A stretch of DNA of 64,000 nucleotides from Cryphonectria parasitica EP155 (taxonomy: Eukaryota; Ascomycota; Sordariomycetes; Diaporthales; Cryphonectriaceae), in NCBI RefSeq assembly GCF_011745365.1, contig NW_024468915.1:598653-662652 (forward strand), written 5' to 3'. The notes below the pieces were generated by a model that saw only the letters and a list, made by a program, of their open reading frames with translations, was not told the origin of the DNA and did not search any database. Position numbers and translations under genes: made by a program. Shown here one piece after another: positions 1 to 12,246 of the stretch. Each line of letters opens with the position of its first letter. Position 1 is the stretch's first letter.

Positions 1-495
1 ATCATCCATCCGTATTATCCGTCCATAGAAGTTTTTGATGACCCCGCACAATTTACTACATTTACAATGTAATATCGTATGAGCGTGCCATGGCAATCAA
101 TCCCCGTCCATTCTTTCCCCTGTGGGCTATCAAATGGTAAATCACCATCTACTGCATCATCGCTGCGGAAACGTGTCGGCAGTGTTACTTTGAGAGTGAG
201 ATCAATATAGATAGATTTCAGTTACTTCCCAGTATGATCAACCGAACTCAAGATACAGTCTAATGAGAATTCGACTAATCTACAGATGTGAACAAATTCA
301 CACATGCTGGCCATAGTTCATGCCTCCTAGGAAGCCACACAATATCCTCACAATACATACTCTAATCAACTCAGCAGGCTTCAACGAAGCCAGAGATATA
401 ATGGAGTTTTCTTAGACTATACTGGATTATCATTGACCATTAGCGCAGACCATCTACCGTATGTAATTAACGTAACAACAAAGGCAATTAGCAAA
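1..495. other. Intergenic / 3' flank, no gene seen
   Basis: No reading frame of coding character is visible. The stretch follows the stop codon of the minus-strand gene that ends at 496 and probably includes its 3' UTR and terminator. Composition is rather AT-rich compared with the coding DNA. Confidence 0.5.
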
Positions 496-3400
496 TCACG
501 CCACAAGCACACTAGCTTCTCTACTCTCCGACTCAAACAACGAAACCCCTCCCAGTCCCCCCGACTGCGCCCTCCATGATGGATTTTCCGTGGCCTCACC
601 CACGTTTGCGTCGGGCGAGACTGCCTCATCTTGACCAACCGGATCACCATAACTCTTGGGGACCAAAGCCCGGTCCACGCGCGGCAGCTTGGGCACGGGG
701 GCAATGTCCTCTTCCTCATCCTCGTCAGACCTTCGTCGCTTGAGGCCGAGGAAGCTGGTGAGCCTGGAGAACAGACTCGGCCGAGGAGGGCGTGCATCAT
801 CGTCATCTTGATCATCATTGTCTCCACCATCCTCGCCATCTTCACCAGGTATAGTACCGTCAGGCTGCATGCCCATGGCTGTTGGTCAAAACGTCAGTAT
901 CCAGAGTATTCCTCATTAATGATCGATAACATCATGCGAAGGAGTGAGAATGGAAAGAAGAAGAAGAAAAATGAAGAGAAGATCCCATGATTTACCTTGC
1001 GCCATCACGCCCATAATATGATTCTTCACCACCTCCCTCTGCCTAGCCGTATCACCAATAGGAAAGATCCTATGGCCCGACCTCACCTTGACCCTCTCCT
1101 CCCCAAACGGCCTCGCCTTGGGCCGATAATACGTCCAGGGCGTAGGATCCTCCAATATCGGATCCCAGATCTGCTGCGGGTCGACATCCACATCACGCCG
1201 GATCCGGGCCTGCCTCTCTGCGCTCTGCAGCTGCACAGGCCAGCGGTCCAGACCAAAGAACCTCTTGACCTTGCCGCGCACCGCAGGCCTGGCCCAGTCC
1301 CAGAGCGGCTCGCGCGTCCTGGGGGCTCGGGGGTTGGTGTAGTCTGTCGTGCGGCCTGGGTACAGCATGCTGTTGTTCTGGACGCACTCGTCGATGATGC
1401 CCCTGCGGATGGCATCGAGGGCGGCGGTCTGGGTGATGGCTACCTCGTCGCCCTTGTTCAGGGTGCTTCGCCAGAGGTCGTTGAGGGGGCTGTCGCTCTC
1501 GACAAAGTCGTCCCCTGTCTGGCTGCGGAATTCCTCGCCAAACTCGGTCAGGGTGAGCTGCATGTCGGCCATGGTGGGCTCCGCTTGGTTGCTGTTGTTG
1601 TTGTTGGAGGGCCAGCCGTTGTCCTCTTCTGCCTGTAGGGTGCGGACGGCACAGCCCCATCTGTAGGCGAGGCAGTGGAAGTAGTTGGCGACGTTGCGAT
1701 CGAGCAGCATACCGGCGTCGTCCTCTTGTTGTTGCCGGATGAGATCTTGCCATGTGCGACGGTCCGTGAAGCGAGGTGCCAACGCCACGTCCTCGGGAAA
1801 CTGCTCAAAGTCCAGCTCGTCTTCGCTCCGCTGCCTCCAGATGATGAGCTGCTCTGGAAAATACTCCAGTCTCGGTCGAGAGACTCTCCCATACGTGCGC
1901 CAGTCCTCGATATAGGTGCACCGGCCCTGCGCAGCGAGCCGTTCCAGCCACATCTTGACGTCGTATGGATAGAACTTGGTCTTGTTCACGGGCCCGTCCA
2001 TCTTAGCCATGTGGTCGATGAGCGCCTCAATGCTGACAGATGTTGCCCTGTCTGGAAACAGAGGGTCAGCCGGGTCCTCGAAGATCCGGTTCAGCCTCTC
2101 GGCAAAGACAACAAACAGAGCCGTGCGAGGCTGCAGGTCGTGCAGCATCTCAGCATTCATGGACTGGTTGAGGAGGAAACGGATCCATTCCATCTCGACC
2201 TGATCCAGACAGCGCTCTGTCCGCTCCTCCAAATTTTGACCAGTAGAAACCACAGCGCTGTTTCTTTCCAGGTCTCTGTGCCGGTGCAGACGAGGACGGT
2301 TCTGGGTGTCTCGAAGACCCTGCTGGTACCAATTCTCCATCTCTGCAAGCAACCTTCGAGGCGCAATGTGCTGCTCGCGGTCAAAGAGTGCCTTCAATCC
2401 CTTCATCTGCCTCAATGTGTCCTGCTGGATCTGTTTGTTGGCCTCGACCCCTCTCCAGACATATGGACCCCAGAGAGAATGAGGAGGCAGCACGAATGGT
2501 GTCGTCCCTGGCTGTCGTCTTCTTCTTGTCTGTTGCTGTTGTTGAATCCCCCCAGTATCAGCAAAAGACCCTCTTCTCATGTGTCTGGCGATGACAGCAG
2601 CACGTGCCGACTCCATGTGGCCTCGATACCACGCCCAGAACTGGTTCATGTTGGCAATAAACCCCTGCGGATCCGCCTTGCCATCCGTCCTTCCCATCTG
2701 TCCAGCCTGCAACTGGGCCAGTTTCAGAGGACGTCCTCTGCCGATGCCCGCCTTTTTCCTAACCTCTTCCAGGTCCAGAGGCTCAGGTGGCAGCGTGACC
2801 ATCCTGTCCTCGTCTTGCTCGGCAACTCGCTGGTTCTCATCACTAGAAAATTGTCTCAACGCAGCCTGGAGGCCAGCACGACGAGATCCTCTCTCCGCAG
2901 CAAACCGAGCCGGGTCGTCCAGAGGTATGTCCCCATTCCAGAGAACCCTGCGCTCCTCGTCGTCTTCGCCATTCTGGTCATCATCATTATTCTTCCAGTG
3001 CACCCAACCCTGAAACCCGACACCATCCTGCGCGATGCATTGTTCGTAGTACCAATTCTCCATCATGGAGGCGTTGTTGAGCCTGGTCTGCTGCTCTTCT
3101 CCTGACGACGTCAACGCAGCATCCCACCAGGCGTCCTCGGCGGCTGCGAGGGATCTGATGGCATCGTGGCGCGCATCAGGCAGGGCCGGATCAAAGGGCA
3201 GCGCAGCCTCGCGGTCCGTCCGCCACATCTCGTTGACCGGTCTGGCTGGAAATTCTCTATCGGTGACAACGACGCGAGGAAGCAACCTCGAGGCTCTAGT
3301 CGCAGGCGTCGAGTAGCCCAGCTGCAGAGGATGATCATACGAGTACCGAAGCCTCTCCTTATACTTGGGCAAACTCCCCACGTCCAAACCACGTCGAAAG

Positions 3401-4457
3401 AAAAAACTTCCCTCATGAAACCGCTGGAAGAGTCTATGGACCAAGATCGCCTCCTTGGCCCTCCTCAACAAAGCAACCGTGTTCGCGCCCAGATTCCGCT
3501 CCCCTCTCCTCCGCAGCTGCTCGTCCACCCACGCCTCGCCCTCGTCCAGCTCGCGCTGGAAATCACGACGGCGGTCGATGTCCTCGTCGCGCGCCCAGTT
3601 GAGGAGCTGCAGGGCACGCGTGGCGATGGGAGGTTGGCGCTGGGTCCGGAAGCTGTGAGAATTTCGCATGTCTTGTGTGTCTGGGCCGGGAGGAGGGCGG
3701 GTAGAGCCTTGTGAGGAGGGTGGAAATGGTGGGAGGGCAGATTCCACCTGGGTGTCGCTTAGGTCCTCGTCCGTGTCTGGTCTTTCGTCGTAGCGGGTTG
3801 TTCCTGGGGTGGTTCCGGGCGTGGGAAGATCGGGAGGGCTGGTGCTTTCCACGTGCTGCAATAGTTAATCACATTAGTGTTGATTCTTTTGTTACAAGAG
3901 CTAAATAAACAAATATGAAGTGTGATCAACCGTACTAGACCATGTGTCGGTGTCTGCGGGCTACTAATAGGAGGTGACCGGCCACGTCGACGAAGAGTCT
4001 CAGGAGTAGGAAGACCAGTGTCCCCCTCCTCTTGGTCCTCATCTTCTGATTCTTGTCGACCCTGTGCAGCTGTTGAAGGCCCAGCCTCACCAAGGATCTC
4101 CTCCTCTTCTTCTTCTTCTTCTTCTTCTTCTTCTTCTTCTTCTTCATCATCACCACGACGAGAAGATCTAATCCGAGGTGTGCGCGGAGGCACGTCCACA
4201 CTCCTCGTCCGATCATACCCTTCAAAAACCTCCCGAATTACCGGGTCAGTCACCTGCCACGTCTCATCATCCCACACGCCGGTGGCGAACCTGTTCGCGA
4301 GCGCTGCGGCTCGTTCTTCCGGGGTGAGGCCTGGAGTAGCTGCGAAGAAATCTTCCCAGTAGATCCTGGCGCGGTTCGAGGCCCGCGGGTAGGATTCTCT
4401 CAGATGCTGGATGAACGCCGCGTCCAGCGGTCTGAGGTCTTGTTCTTGCTGGGACAT
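496..4457 (-). CDS. Large acidic/basic protein of unknown function (1254 aa)
   Basis: Three exons: 4457-3936, 3855-996 and 878-496. The introns (80 and 117 bp) have clean GTACGG...CAG and GTAAAT...CAG borders and keep frame (phases 0 and 1), giving 1254 residues. I recognise no domain. Visible features: an N-terminal part rich in Arg/Trp/Tyr (about residues 1-90); a run of Glu encoded by a GAA repeat near residues 105-120; a long charged middle part in which the short motif MENWY occurs twice; a Gln run; and an acidic C-terminal tail with a basic patch (LKRRRSDEDEEED) that resembles a nuclear localisation signal. No signal peptide or membrane segment. The start at 4457 was chosen because it lies directly before a well-formed globular stretch; an in-frame GTG/ATG extension to 4538 is possible. 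The neighbour, divergent across 861 bp, is also of unknown role, so the two may be co-regulated. The existence of the gene is well supported; its function is unknown. Confidence 0.8.
4107..4145 (-). repeat. In-frame TTC/GAA trinucleotide repeat (13 units) coding for poly-Glu
   Basis: Thirteen perfect TTC units on the plus strand read as GAA on the coding strand, inside exon 1 of the large unknown gene. Because the unit is three bases, length changes would not break the frame but would vary the acidic tract. Confidence 0.9.
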
Positions 4458-5318
4458 GGTGGTTGCAGAGTATTGCGCACGGCGAATTGCCGCGCCTGGA
4501 GCAAGTGAGAATGCTTCCAGTTGTCGGCGTCTAATCACTCCGAGAGAGAACTCAATATTATAGTGAGGAGACTTGCCAAATCTAGATCGTGAGGAAGAAG
4601 CAGAGTGTGGGAGCTAAAAGGAGGCGAGAAGAATTCATGAGCAAAAACAGAAGGGTGCAAAGAAGAATAAGGGGGGGTGGTCCTCAAAATACAAGGTCAA
4701 TCATTTGTTGTCTAAGTCTATCAGGACAATGGCCCTGTCTTTCTGTCTCACATGCGTCAAATAGAAAGGAAAAAGCGAAAAGGAAAATCAAGTCAACCAG
4801 CCAGGTGCATTTCTTGACTAGGTTCTGTAAACATCTTTACCCAGCAAAAAGTACATCCATTTTCGGAGAAATCATATTAATCCTATCTGCATTGCTGTGA
4901 TCAATAACAAAGAACGAGTCAACAATGAAGAGGATTGGAACAAAGTGCGCGCCGGTTTGACGCTTCCGGGAAAGGCGCTGAACAAACCACAAAGGACTTC
5001 GGAATACACGCGGGCCTTCAACGCCTGCACCGACCAGCAAGAAACCTGAAAGAAAAAGAGCGTCATCTCGGGCGAGAAGAGGGAGAAAGCTATCGTTGCC
5101 TTTGTCTTGAAAGGGGGGGCAGGGATGTTCGCTCACGAGATTTTGTGCAATCATGATGAATGCAGTTTAGATGGGATCCCACGGGAAACCTAGTCGGTCA
5201 GTCGCGATCTCTGTCGATTTTTGTTTTCCTATACGTGCCTCTACTACACGACACCTGCTTGATGTAAGTCCTGCCGTAATCAAACCTCTTCTTTGCCTGG
5301 TCTAGGTGACAGTCAATC
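4458..5318. promoter_or_regulatory. Shared divergent 5' region of the two unknown genes
   Basis: This 861-bp stretch separates the start codons of two genes that point away from each other, so it must hold both promoters and leaders. No coding frame of good quality lies in it. I could not identify a specific TATA or transcription-factor site with confidence. Confidence 0.5.
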
Positions 5319-6653
5319 ATGTCAAGCCCTCAAGACCAACCCCGTGATGGTGCACACGGAATAAGACCGTTGGCCTCAAGCCTTCAGTCAAGTACGCCTG
5401 CAGGACTTGGACAGCGCAACACGGAACCGCCAGGTAGTGATATTTGGCAGGAAGAAGCAGACGGCATTCTTCCTTCTTCTTCTTCTTCTTCTTCAGCGGC
5501 AGCAGCAGCAGGTGTTGGGCAAGGTGCACGATCCGATCAATTTCCCGCCCTGACAGATGCCAATCAACAGCAAGAGGCAGCGCGAGCTGCCTTTTCAGCA
5601 AATTCCGAGGTGATGGCCACGACACCGCGCAGAAGCGCATGGACGAGAAGTGTACATCCTTTGTCTGGACCGGCCGAGGAAGAAGACTCGCCATCACTGG
5701 CCACAAACTCACCCGACGGATCACCAACACCAGAAGGAGCAGCAGGGCCCTCGTCTCTTGAAACAGCACAAGCACAAGAACCAGAACAACCAGAAGACCC
5801 CGAATGGAGACCGTCCCTGGCTATAGGATCCATCGACGCAAGCAATCTAAGCCCCAAGGAAGCAGCCCGGCGCCACATGCTACAATGGCAACACATCCAC
5901 GAGTACCACCGCCTCCACAGCCCGCACGCCTTGCCCACGGTTGAGAGGAGCCTGGCAGAGGCCAGGAGGGCCTACGAGGAGCTGTGCATGCGTGATCGCC
6001 AGGAGGACATGGTTCCGCGGGGCCAACTGGCGTCATACCAGAGGGAGTGTATCGAGGCCCGCACTGCACTGCTGCGCACGACGTTGGCTGAGGTAGAAGC
6101 AGGAGCTAGAGTAGGAGGAGGGCGCGAACCTATGCGGGTTAATATCATGGCTGCCTTGTCTGGGTATGGTACGGGAGAGATTGGGTTCTCAGAAAGGTAC
6201 ACTCTCATATACGCTGGGCGGATTGTGGACACAACGTGCAGAAGCTATGCCGAGTTTACAGCGGATAGGCAGGAGAGATTGGATATGTATTTGGCGCATT
6301 ACGGTCCAGGATATCTGTGGTGGGAGCCACCGCTTGCCAGAGGGGCCGGGCAGGTGTTGGCCAAGAGGGGCACGATTCTCAAGCTGGATAGAGGCGAGAG
6401 CAGCTTCAGAAGTGTGGAAGACAGTAGTGTCAAGTATCGTGACGATGCCTGCCACTACAAGATCCCCATGGGCTTTCGAAGGGATGATCGACTCAGATGT
6501 CGGTTGCGGAAGGCACAGGTGGAAGCACCTGTTGGTACAGGAGTAAAGAGGAAGCGAGAGCACATGGACGAAAACCATGTGGTGGTTGAAGAATCGGACA
6601 GGCGAGACAACCAGACGTCAACTTCTCCTTCAACCAAAGCCGACGACAATCAA

Positions 6654-6684
<31 letters not shown>

Positions 6685-7436
6685 CGGAGGAGCAGGACGC
6701 AGGTCACCACGCCGAAGGCGACCATCCCATCATCGTGTTCGACACATTACTAGACAGCGGTGCCGAGCTGCCCGTCCTGCTCCACGACGACTTCAAACTC
6801 CTCGGCTTCAACGAGGACGAAATGATCGCCGCCACCGTTGTCGACATCTGCTCCGTGGCAGCCAAGACCAGCACAGGATACTGCTTCGAGCTCCTCGGCG
6901 GCCTGGATCTCCACGCCTCATCCCCTTCTTCCTTCACCACCACCACGAAGCCTCCTGCGCCTTGGTCCGCGGCCGCCCACTTCCATCCCACGCGCGTCCT
7001 CAAGCTCCCCTCGGACATCAAGCCCCCTCCCTACGGCGCCTTCACCTCGGAGAGGTTGTCTGGCATGCTTCCCTTCCTGGCATACTACCTCGCCTCCGCC
7101 CCCGGGACCGGCCAGATGGCGCTGGGCCAGGAGAGACATGACGTGCTGGGCAGTCGGAACATGCCTGGGGCCATGCGGTACGACCCAGTCGATCACCCTC
7201 TGACGATGGAGCAAAAGCTCAGACGGAAGCAGAGAAGGACAATCTCCAAGTTCGGCGGGGCGGTCTTGGGCCTGCGGAGGGTGACGTTTGAGTCAGAGAT
7301 GGAGGAAGGCAGGATGTTGATTGATGAGGATATCGTGAGCAGGGACGGGCGGGATATCAAAACGAATCTGATATTGGCTGAGGAAGACGGCAGCGTGATT
7401 GGAGAGTTTCCCTCACGGAAGGAATATAGAGATTGA
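5319..7436 (+). CDS. Unknown fungal protein with retropepsin-like aspartic protease core (705 aa)
   Basis: Single uninterrupted frame of 705 residues. Residues 1-250 are largely low complexity (a Ser run at about 50-57, Ala and Pro/Glu-rich parts), followed by a helical Arg/Glu-rich stretch. A conserved-looking block at about 294-340 contains the motif AHYGPGYLWWEPPL. After a Ser-Asn repeat (about 446-455) comes a compact domain starting IIVFDTLLDSGAELPVLL; Asp479-Ser-Gly-Ala fits the D-[ST]-G-A active-site signature of retropepsins, followed by LLGF, and Asp608-Val-Leu-Gly-Ser-Arg-Asn fits the second hydrophobic-hydrophobic-Gly signature. I recall a widespread ascomycete family of uncharacterised proteins with DTG/DSG, 'RLSG..PF' and 'DVLG...MPG' in this order; here RLSGMLPF and DVLGSRNMPG are both present. 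Retropepsin assignment is an inference from motifs. No signal peptide is seen. It is divergent to the 1254-residue gene. Proteolytic activity cannot be judged. Confidence 0.8.
6654..6683 (+). repeat. AGCAAC hexanucleotide repeat (5 units), codes for Ser-Asn
   Basis: Five perfect AGCAAC units in frame within the retropepsin-like gene, forming a flexible Ser-Asn linker just upstream of the putative protease domain. Confidence 0.9.
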
Positions 7437-9144
7437 CATTCGCTTGGGCGAGGATTGTTTGATAGATTTTGTCATTAAAGTAGTATCAAAGTGATATGTA
7501 GACAATTTTCCTGGCTATTCTGTCAAGTCACACAAATGTGTATATTGCATGACATGATCCTGATTCTGAGACATCAGTGATTTGTAGTTGGATCATCGCG
7601 AGCAAGCATCTCAACTAAGGAATGAGACGACTTTTGAAGTTGAAAGGGCTACTAGGCAATGAAGGAAGGGAGGAATGACAAAGAAAAAGCCAGCAAAGTA
7701 TACAAAGGATGATATGAGACAATGTTGAACAACCCGTGAATCATTCCAGACCAGGCACTGGACATTGACATACCTCAGACCTTTAAACTTATGCCATAAC
7801 TCACCAAGCAGCCATCGTCTCTCTGCCGAGGTAGCTGAAGAAACTTTCCAATCGGACCCATCAAGCTATCCTCTGCATAAATACATACATGCATATATGT
7901 ATGGTTATACACACATATAGGTAAGCGGGCACAGAAAGAACATACACAGAGTCACAATCCACGCATAGTCCAAACCCCATCAAAACGACACCTGAACGCC
8001 ACCAGCTGCCGCACCTCCGCTGATGAGGCATCCTCACCCTGTTCCGCAGTTTCTCCTGAATAGCATCAAATTCAGATCCAGACTCAGTCTCCAAAGAAGG
8101 GGGAGGGGGGGGGGGGCGAAGGAAGGTCTCGGAGAGCTGGAGGCGAGGGGGTAAGGGGTTCCAATGTGGCCCCCTTCCGCCGCATCATCTCGCCAGAATA
8201 TAGAAAACAAGAAGAGAGAATTGCCGAGTTACAGCAATATCGTCTAAGCTATTCTCGTCTGCGACAACAACCCTCGCTAGCCAGCCCCTTACGGAGAAAA
8301 CAAGAAAGACAAGAAAGAAAAGGAAAAAGAAGAAGAGAGAAAAACCTCACGATGGTTGCAAGAGGGCGACAACACCTCCATGCTACCTACAATACACACA
8401 AAACGCAAGAACCTTCCGCCGACGATCTAAGCCAAGGGGGGGGGGGGGGGAAAGCTCCCAACGGCCGATTCTGTGTGTCAACGGTTCCGGAATGAAAGGG
8501 CTGCACTGGAGAGGGAGCCACCCGCCAAACCATGGCGCGTCTCCAGAAAAATCTCTCCGGGAGGGCCGCCCAGCCACCGTTTGTTCAGTTCAGGGGGGGC
8601 CCGAAACCCCGTGCGGTCTCCAAGCCTCATCTCATCTCTCTTGATCAACTTTCTCCGCCTTTTCCTTCTGTGCTCTTTCCACCTCTGTCTTCGTTTTCAA
8701 CGGTGGCGACGAAGGGGGTCGGCACAGGAAAGTTCTCGGTTGAAGTGAACCTTGCCATGGGAGAGACAGTGAATGGGTTTGTGAATTCGAGGGGAAGAGA
8801 CAAAACATAAAGCATGAACTGACTAGCCTGTACTGTACAGTAAAAAAAAAATTGACAATCATGAAATTGATTTATTAAACTAAAATTCCCAACCAGCTGG
8901 GCCATAACGCTACTATGCATGGCCCACCCCCCGCTCATCCCTCCAAGGCAACCAATCAAACGGCCAAAAACCAACCAGGTCTGTCCCGATCGGGAAGGTA
9001 AAGGATCTCGGGGAAGGCGGAATCCCCAAAAGCAAAAAAGAAGACGAACCCAGCAACTCGGGAATGAGAAATGGATGATAACCCACCCACCCACCCTTAG
9101 CCCCTTTCAGCCCTGGCCTGCTACCTTACCTCCCCCTGACTCTC

Positions 9145-9179
<35 letters not shown>

Positions 9180-10915
9180 CCTCCCTTCCCTTCCAGAACA
9201 AAACAAGGAGGGCAAGGGGTGGGGAGACAGAATGATGACAAGGGCTTCTTTTCTGTTTCCTTGCATATTCATCTGCAGCTCAAACCCACGTGCTTGATCC
9301 CTGCAAAAAGAAGAGAGAAGGGGGGGGGGGGGGAGAGAGAGAGGGAAAACAGAGAAGAGAAATGCAGAATTGTATGGCATGGTCAAAGACTTGCACGCAA
9401 TCCACCGCCGTCCCAGCCCAGACGTCGCGAGCGGGTCCAGTCAATCAATCGCACTCGGGAAGTACAGACAAGGCAGGGAAAGCTATAATTGGGATGTGCT
9501 ACGCCATCTCGACTCCATGAGATCCGTGCCAAATCTCCGTATCCCAGGACACCAAGATTGAGCAAACACAGAAGGAGAAAGGACCGGGGGGAGAGAGAAA
9601 TCACCCGGCAGTCGAGTGAAACCTGATGAGAAGAGTACAGACCGAGGCAGTAAGGCAAGCACGAGCACCCTCGGTTTCTTCACACACGCACGCACACACA
9701 ACCTCTCTCTGGTTACGCAGACACACAGACACAATGATAAATGTACACAAAGAAACACAATTCTGTCGATCCACTTTTGTTCAATTTTTTTTTTCTTTTC
9801 TATTTAGTGGTTGAATATGGCGATCACAGGCAATCCTTCCGCTGTTCATACGAGGGAAGAATCCCCATCATCCAGCCATATTTGCGATGGTGGACCCGTT
9901 TCGAAGGGTCCGGGGAGCTCTGGTACGGTGTTTTGGTTTTAATGGCTGCCAAGTGATCCAAGAACATCGCGCCTTTGTTTCGATGTCCCCCTTCCAAAAT
10001 GTTCCTTCTCGCGCCCCTTTTTACACAGGAAATAAGATAGAAAAAATAAAAGGAAAAAGGAAAAATATTTGCTTCTCCAGGACCAGTTGCAGCAATCTGT
10101 TCCTGTGTCCGCACTGGGCCATCCGACCCACCAGGGCCCAAGACACCGAAGACGTGTTCAGAGCCATGTTTGTGTGTGGCTTCTCTGATCCTCGCGTGAC
10201 TCGTCGTGCCGGGTCGGAACAAACGGAGCAAAATCTGGATATGAAGAATATGATTGTTGACCGCCGCGCCGACCAAGCTGCCCCTGTTCTCTCTCCTGAT
10301 AAATGCCACCCGTAATATTAACTTCCACATTTGCAATCCGATCTGCGCGCAGCGTGTGCTGGGTTGGAGAGGTCCTCGTACCCTCTTCGAGGTCCCTCAA
10401 AAAAGTTGTCCTCCACAAAGATAATCATGTGACATTTCGTCCACAATGTTCAGAAGTCTCGTTCTTTTTGTACGGGTAACAAGGCCATTTTTTTTTTTTT
10501 TTGGGTTGACGATTTGATCTTTTTTGTGTGAAATGGTTCGGGGGGTTTGGGTATAACAGCCTGCCTGACAAGAACCCCGAGTGTGAGGCAGGCCGAGTGT
10601 AGTGTCAAAATATTTCTGGACATGCCGAATCGAAGCGAAATTCTTTTAAACACGGAAAAGTAGAAATGTGCAAGGAGGCCAAACCAAAACTCGCTAAATG
10701 CCATGATCGCTGATAACCAGATGCAATCTTTTTTGTGTGGGTCCGTCTCCGATAGAATGATACACTCGAAATGTCTCGTCGTTGTTTGAAGTTGGTTGGT
10801 TGTGGGAAAGAAGATGCAACAACACCCGTTGTCCGTCGGTCGACGTGGGACGAGGGGAAATGGTACAATGAAGAGAAGAAAATCCATCCTGAAGCCGGTG
10901 CCGCCGGCGAGTCTA
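7437..10915. other. Convergent intergenic spacer, 3.5 kb, simple repeats only
   Basis: The flanking genes converge on this stretch, so it holds two 3' ends but no promoter is required. No believable gene was found. It carries G runs at 8105-8116, 8436-8450 and 9320-9333, a TC repeat at 9149-9177, and a perfect 12-bp palindrome TACTGTACAGTA at 8831-8842. Short open frames here are broken and of low-complexity composition. Confidence 0.5.
9149..9177. repeat. (TC)n microsatellite
   Basis: About fourteen perfect TC units in the spacer downstream of the cyclin gene. Confidence 0.9.
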
Positions 10916-12246
10916 TTATGGGTGACTTGCCACGGCGCTGCTGTGCTGGCCCTCGAAGTAGCTCACAAACTGTGATACGCCTTGTTGGGGTCTGGAGAAG
11001 CCGGCTTGCGGGGGTGTGGGCGTCACTGGACATCTAGACGGCAGCTGAGCGTACGAGTCGCCGCTCTGGCCGTTGACGCCGAAGGAGGCACCGTCGGGTG
11101 TGATAGGTGGTGTCATGTATCCATCGGCAGCACCTGGGGCGGAGCCGTGGCCCTTGTGAGGGGTGCTGTAGATGTTCGCAGTCGGGTTCGAGGGGCTGTA
11201 CTCGGCAGGAGGCGTGGCTGGGCCCTTGACCTGAGGCTTGGCGATGCTGGCCTGCTTGGCCAGGAACTCGGCGAGCTTGGTGGAGACGCGCGAGAAGTGG
11301 TTCGACGAGTACTTGCGCGACAGCGTAACTGATGGCTGGTGCAGATGTTGCGACAGCGTCAGCAGCGTGTCCCGAGCATCACGGTCCCACTCGCCATCAT
11401 TGACCTCGGGCCGGGACAGGATCGCCCGTGCCAGGGCGTGGGAGGCCCGAGCCATGGTCGAGGGCTTGGTGGACACGAAGTCACGGTGGTACAGGGCAAT
11501 CTCGCAGATGTAGGCCGTCATGTCGCGAACCTCGCGGTCGTCCTGCTCGTCAGCCCAGATGATGGACTGAAAGAAGTCGACCGTAGGGTGGCCGATGTTC
11601 CACTCGAGGGTGTTGAGAACGTGCATCTCCATCTGAGTGAACATGCCGGCGTCGTAGAGACCACAGCACATATTGTTCAGCTCGTTGATCTGAGGCACCC
11701 GGTCCTTCTTGTCGCCATACTTGGCAGCGATCAACAGCGCTGCACAGCCGACCAGCTGGTAGTGCTGCTTGTAGACGACACGCTTTGAGCAGTATCGGTC
11801 GAGCAGGTTGATGGTCAGGAACAGCGTCTCCCGCAGGAGCGAAAAGGCGGCATGTGCCTCGATCAGGAAGTCGATCAGGTAGGGCCGCATGAACCACTGG
11901 ATCTCGCGCTGCATGTCGATGAGGTTGGCATCGGGTAATGTCTCATCCTGCCAAGGCCATTGTTCATCAGTCATGTTTCTCGATATACGAGAAGAAGGGC
12001 GATCTGGGGAAGGGGGGTTGGAAGGTGGAGACTCACCTCCATGGCACGGGCGTGCTGCATGATATCTTCAAGATACTCATCGCTGACTAGCCTCGAAAGC
12101 TCATTGGCGATTGTGATCTGCCTGTCGACCTTTGCATCCCATCTCCTGGCGTGGACAGCGTTTCTGGCGCTCTCGGCCGAGAACGGGTTAGGCCTCTGGT
12201 AGTCGGACTCGAAGACCTCCTCAACCTGCATTGATTGGGATGCCAT
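10916..12246 (-). CDS. cln-1: G1/S-specific cyclin (Cln/Puc1 type), 413 aa
   Basis: Two exons, 12246-12037 and 11947-10916, separated by an 89-bp intron (GTGAGT...GGCAG, phase 0). Residues about 60-190 form the N-terminal cyclin box: MRPYLIDFLIEAH, LDRYCSKRVVYKQHYQLVG and ALLIAAKYGDKK are all recognisable. Such cyclins bind and activate the Cdc28/Cdk1 kinase to drive entry into S phase; filamentous ascomycetes usually carry one G1 cyclin of this type. The C-terminal 100 residues (about 312-385) are Pro/Ser/Thr-rich with six or more Ser/Thr-Pro sites (ATPP, YSP, STPH, MTPP, ITPD, VTPTPP), a pattern typical of phosphorylation-dependent degradation. The start at 12246 lies in a clean context with no upstream ATG in the nearest 150 bases. 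It stands isolated between large spacers, which suggests extensive non-coding regulation. The family call is strong; the exact symbol follows Neurospora usage. Confidence 0.92.

Noticed and set aside
1675..3105. 476-codon plus-strand open frame
   Set aside because: It is antisense to exon 2 of the 1254-aa gene, whose opposite strand is spliced in phase with good protein composition; the plus-strand frame is its shadow.
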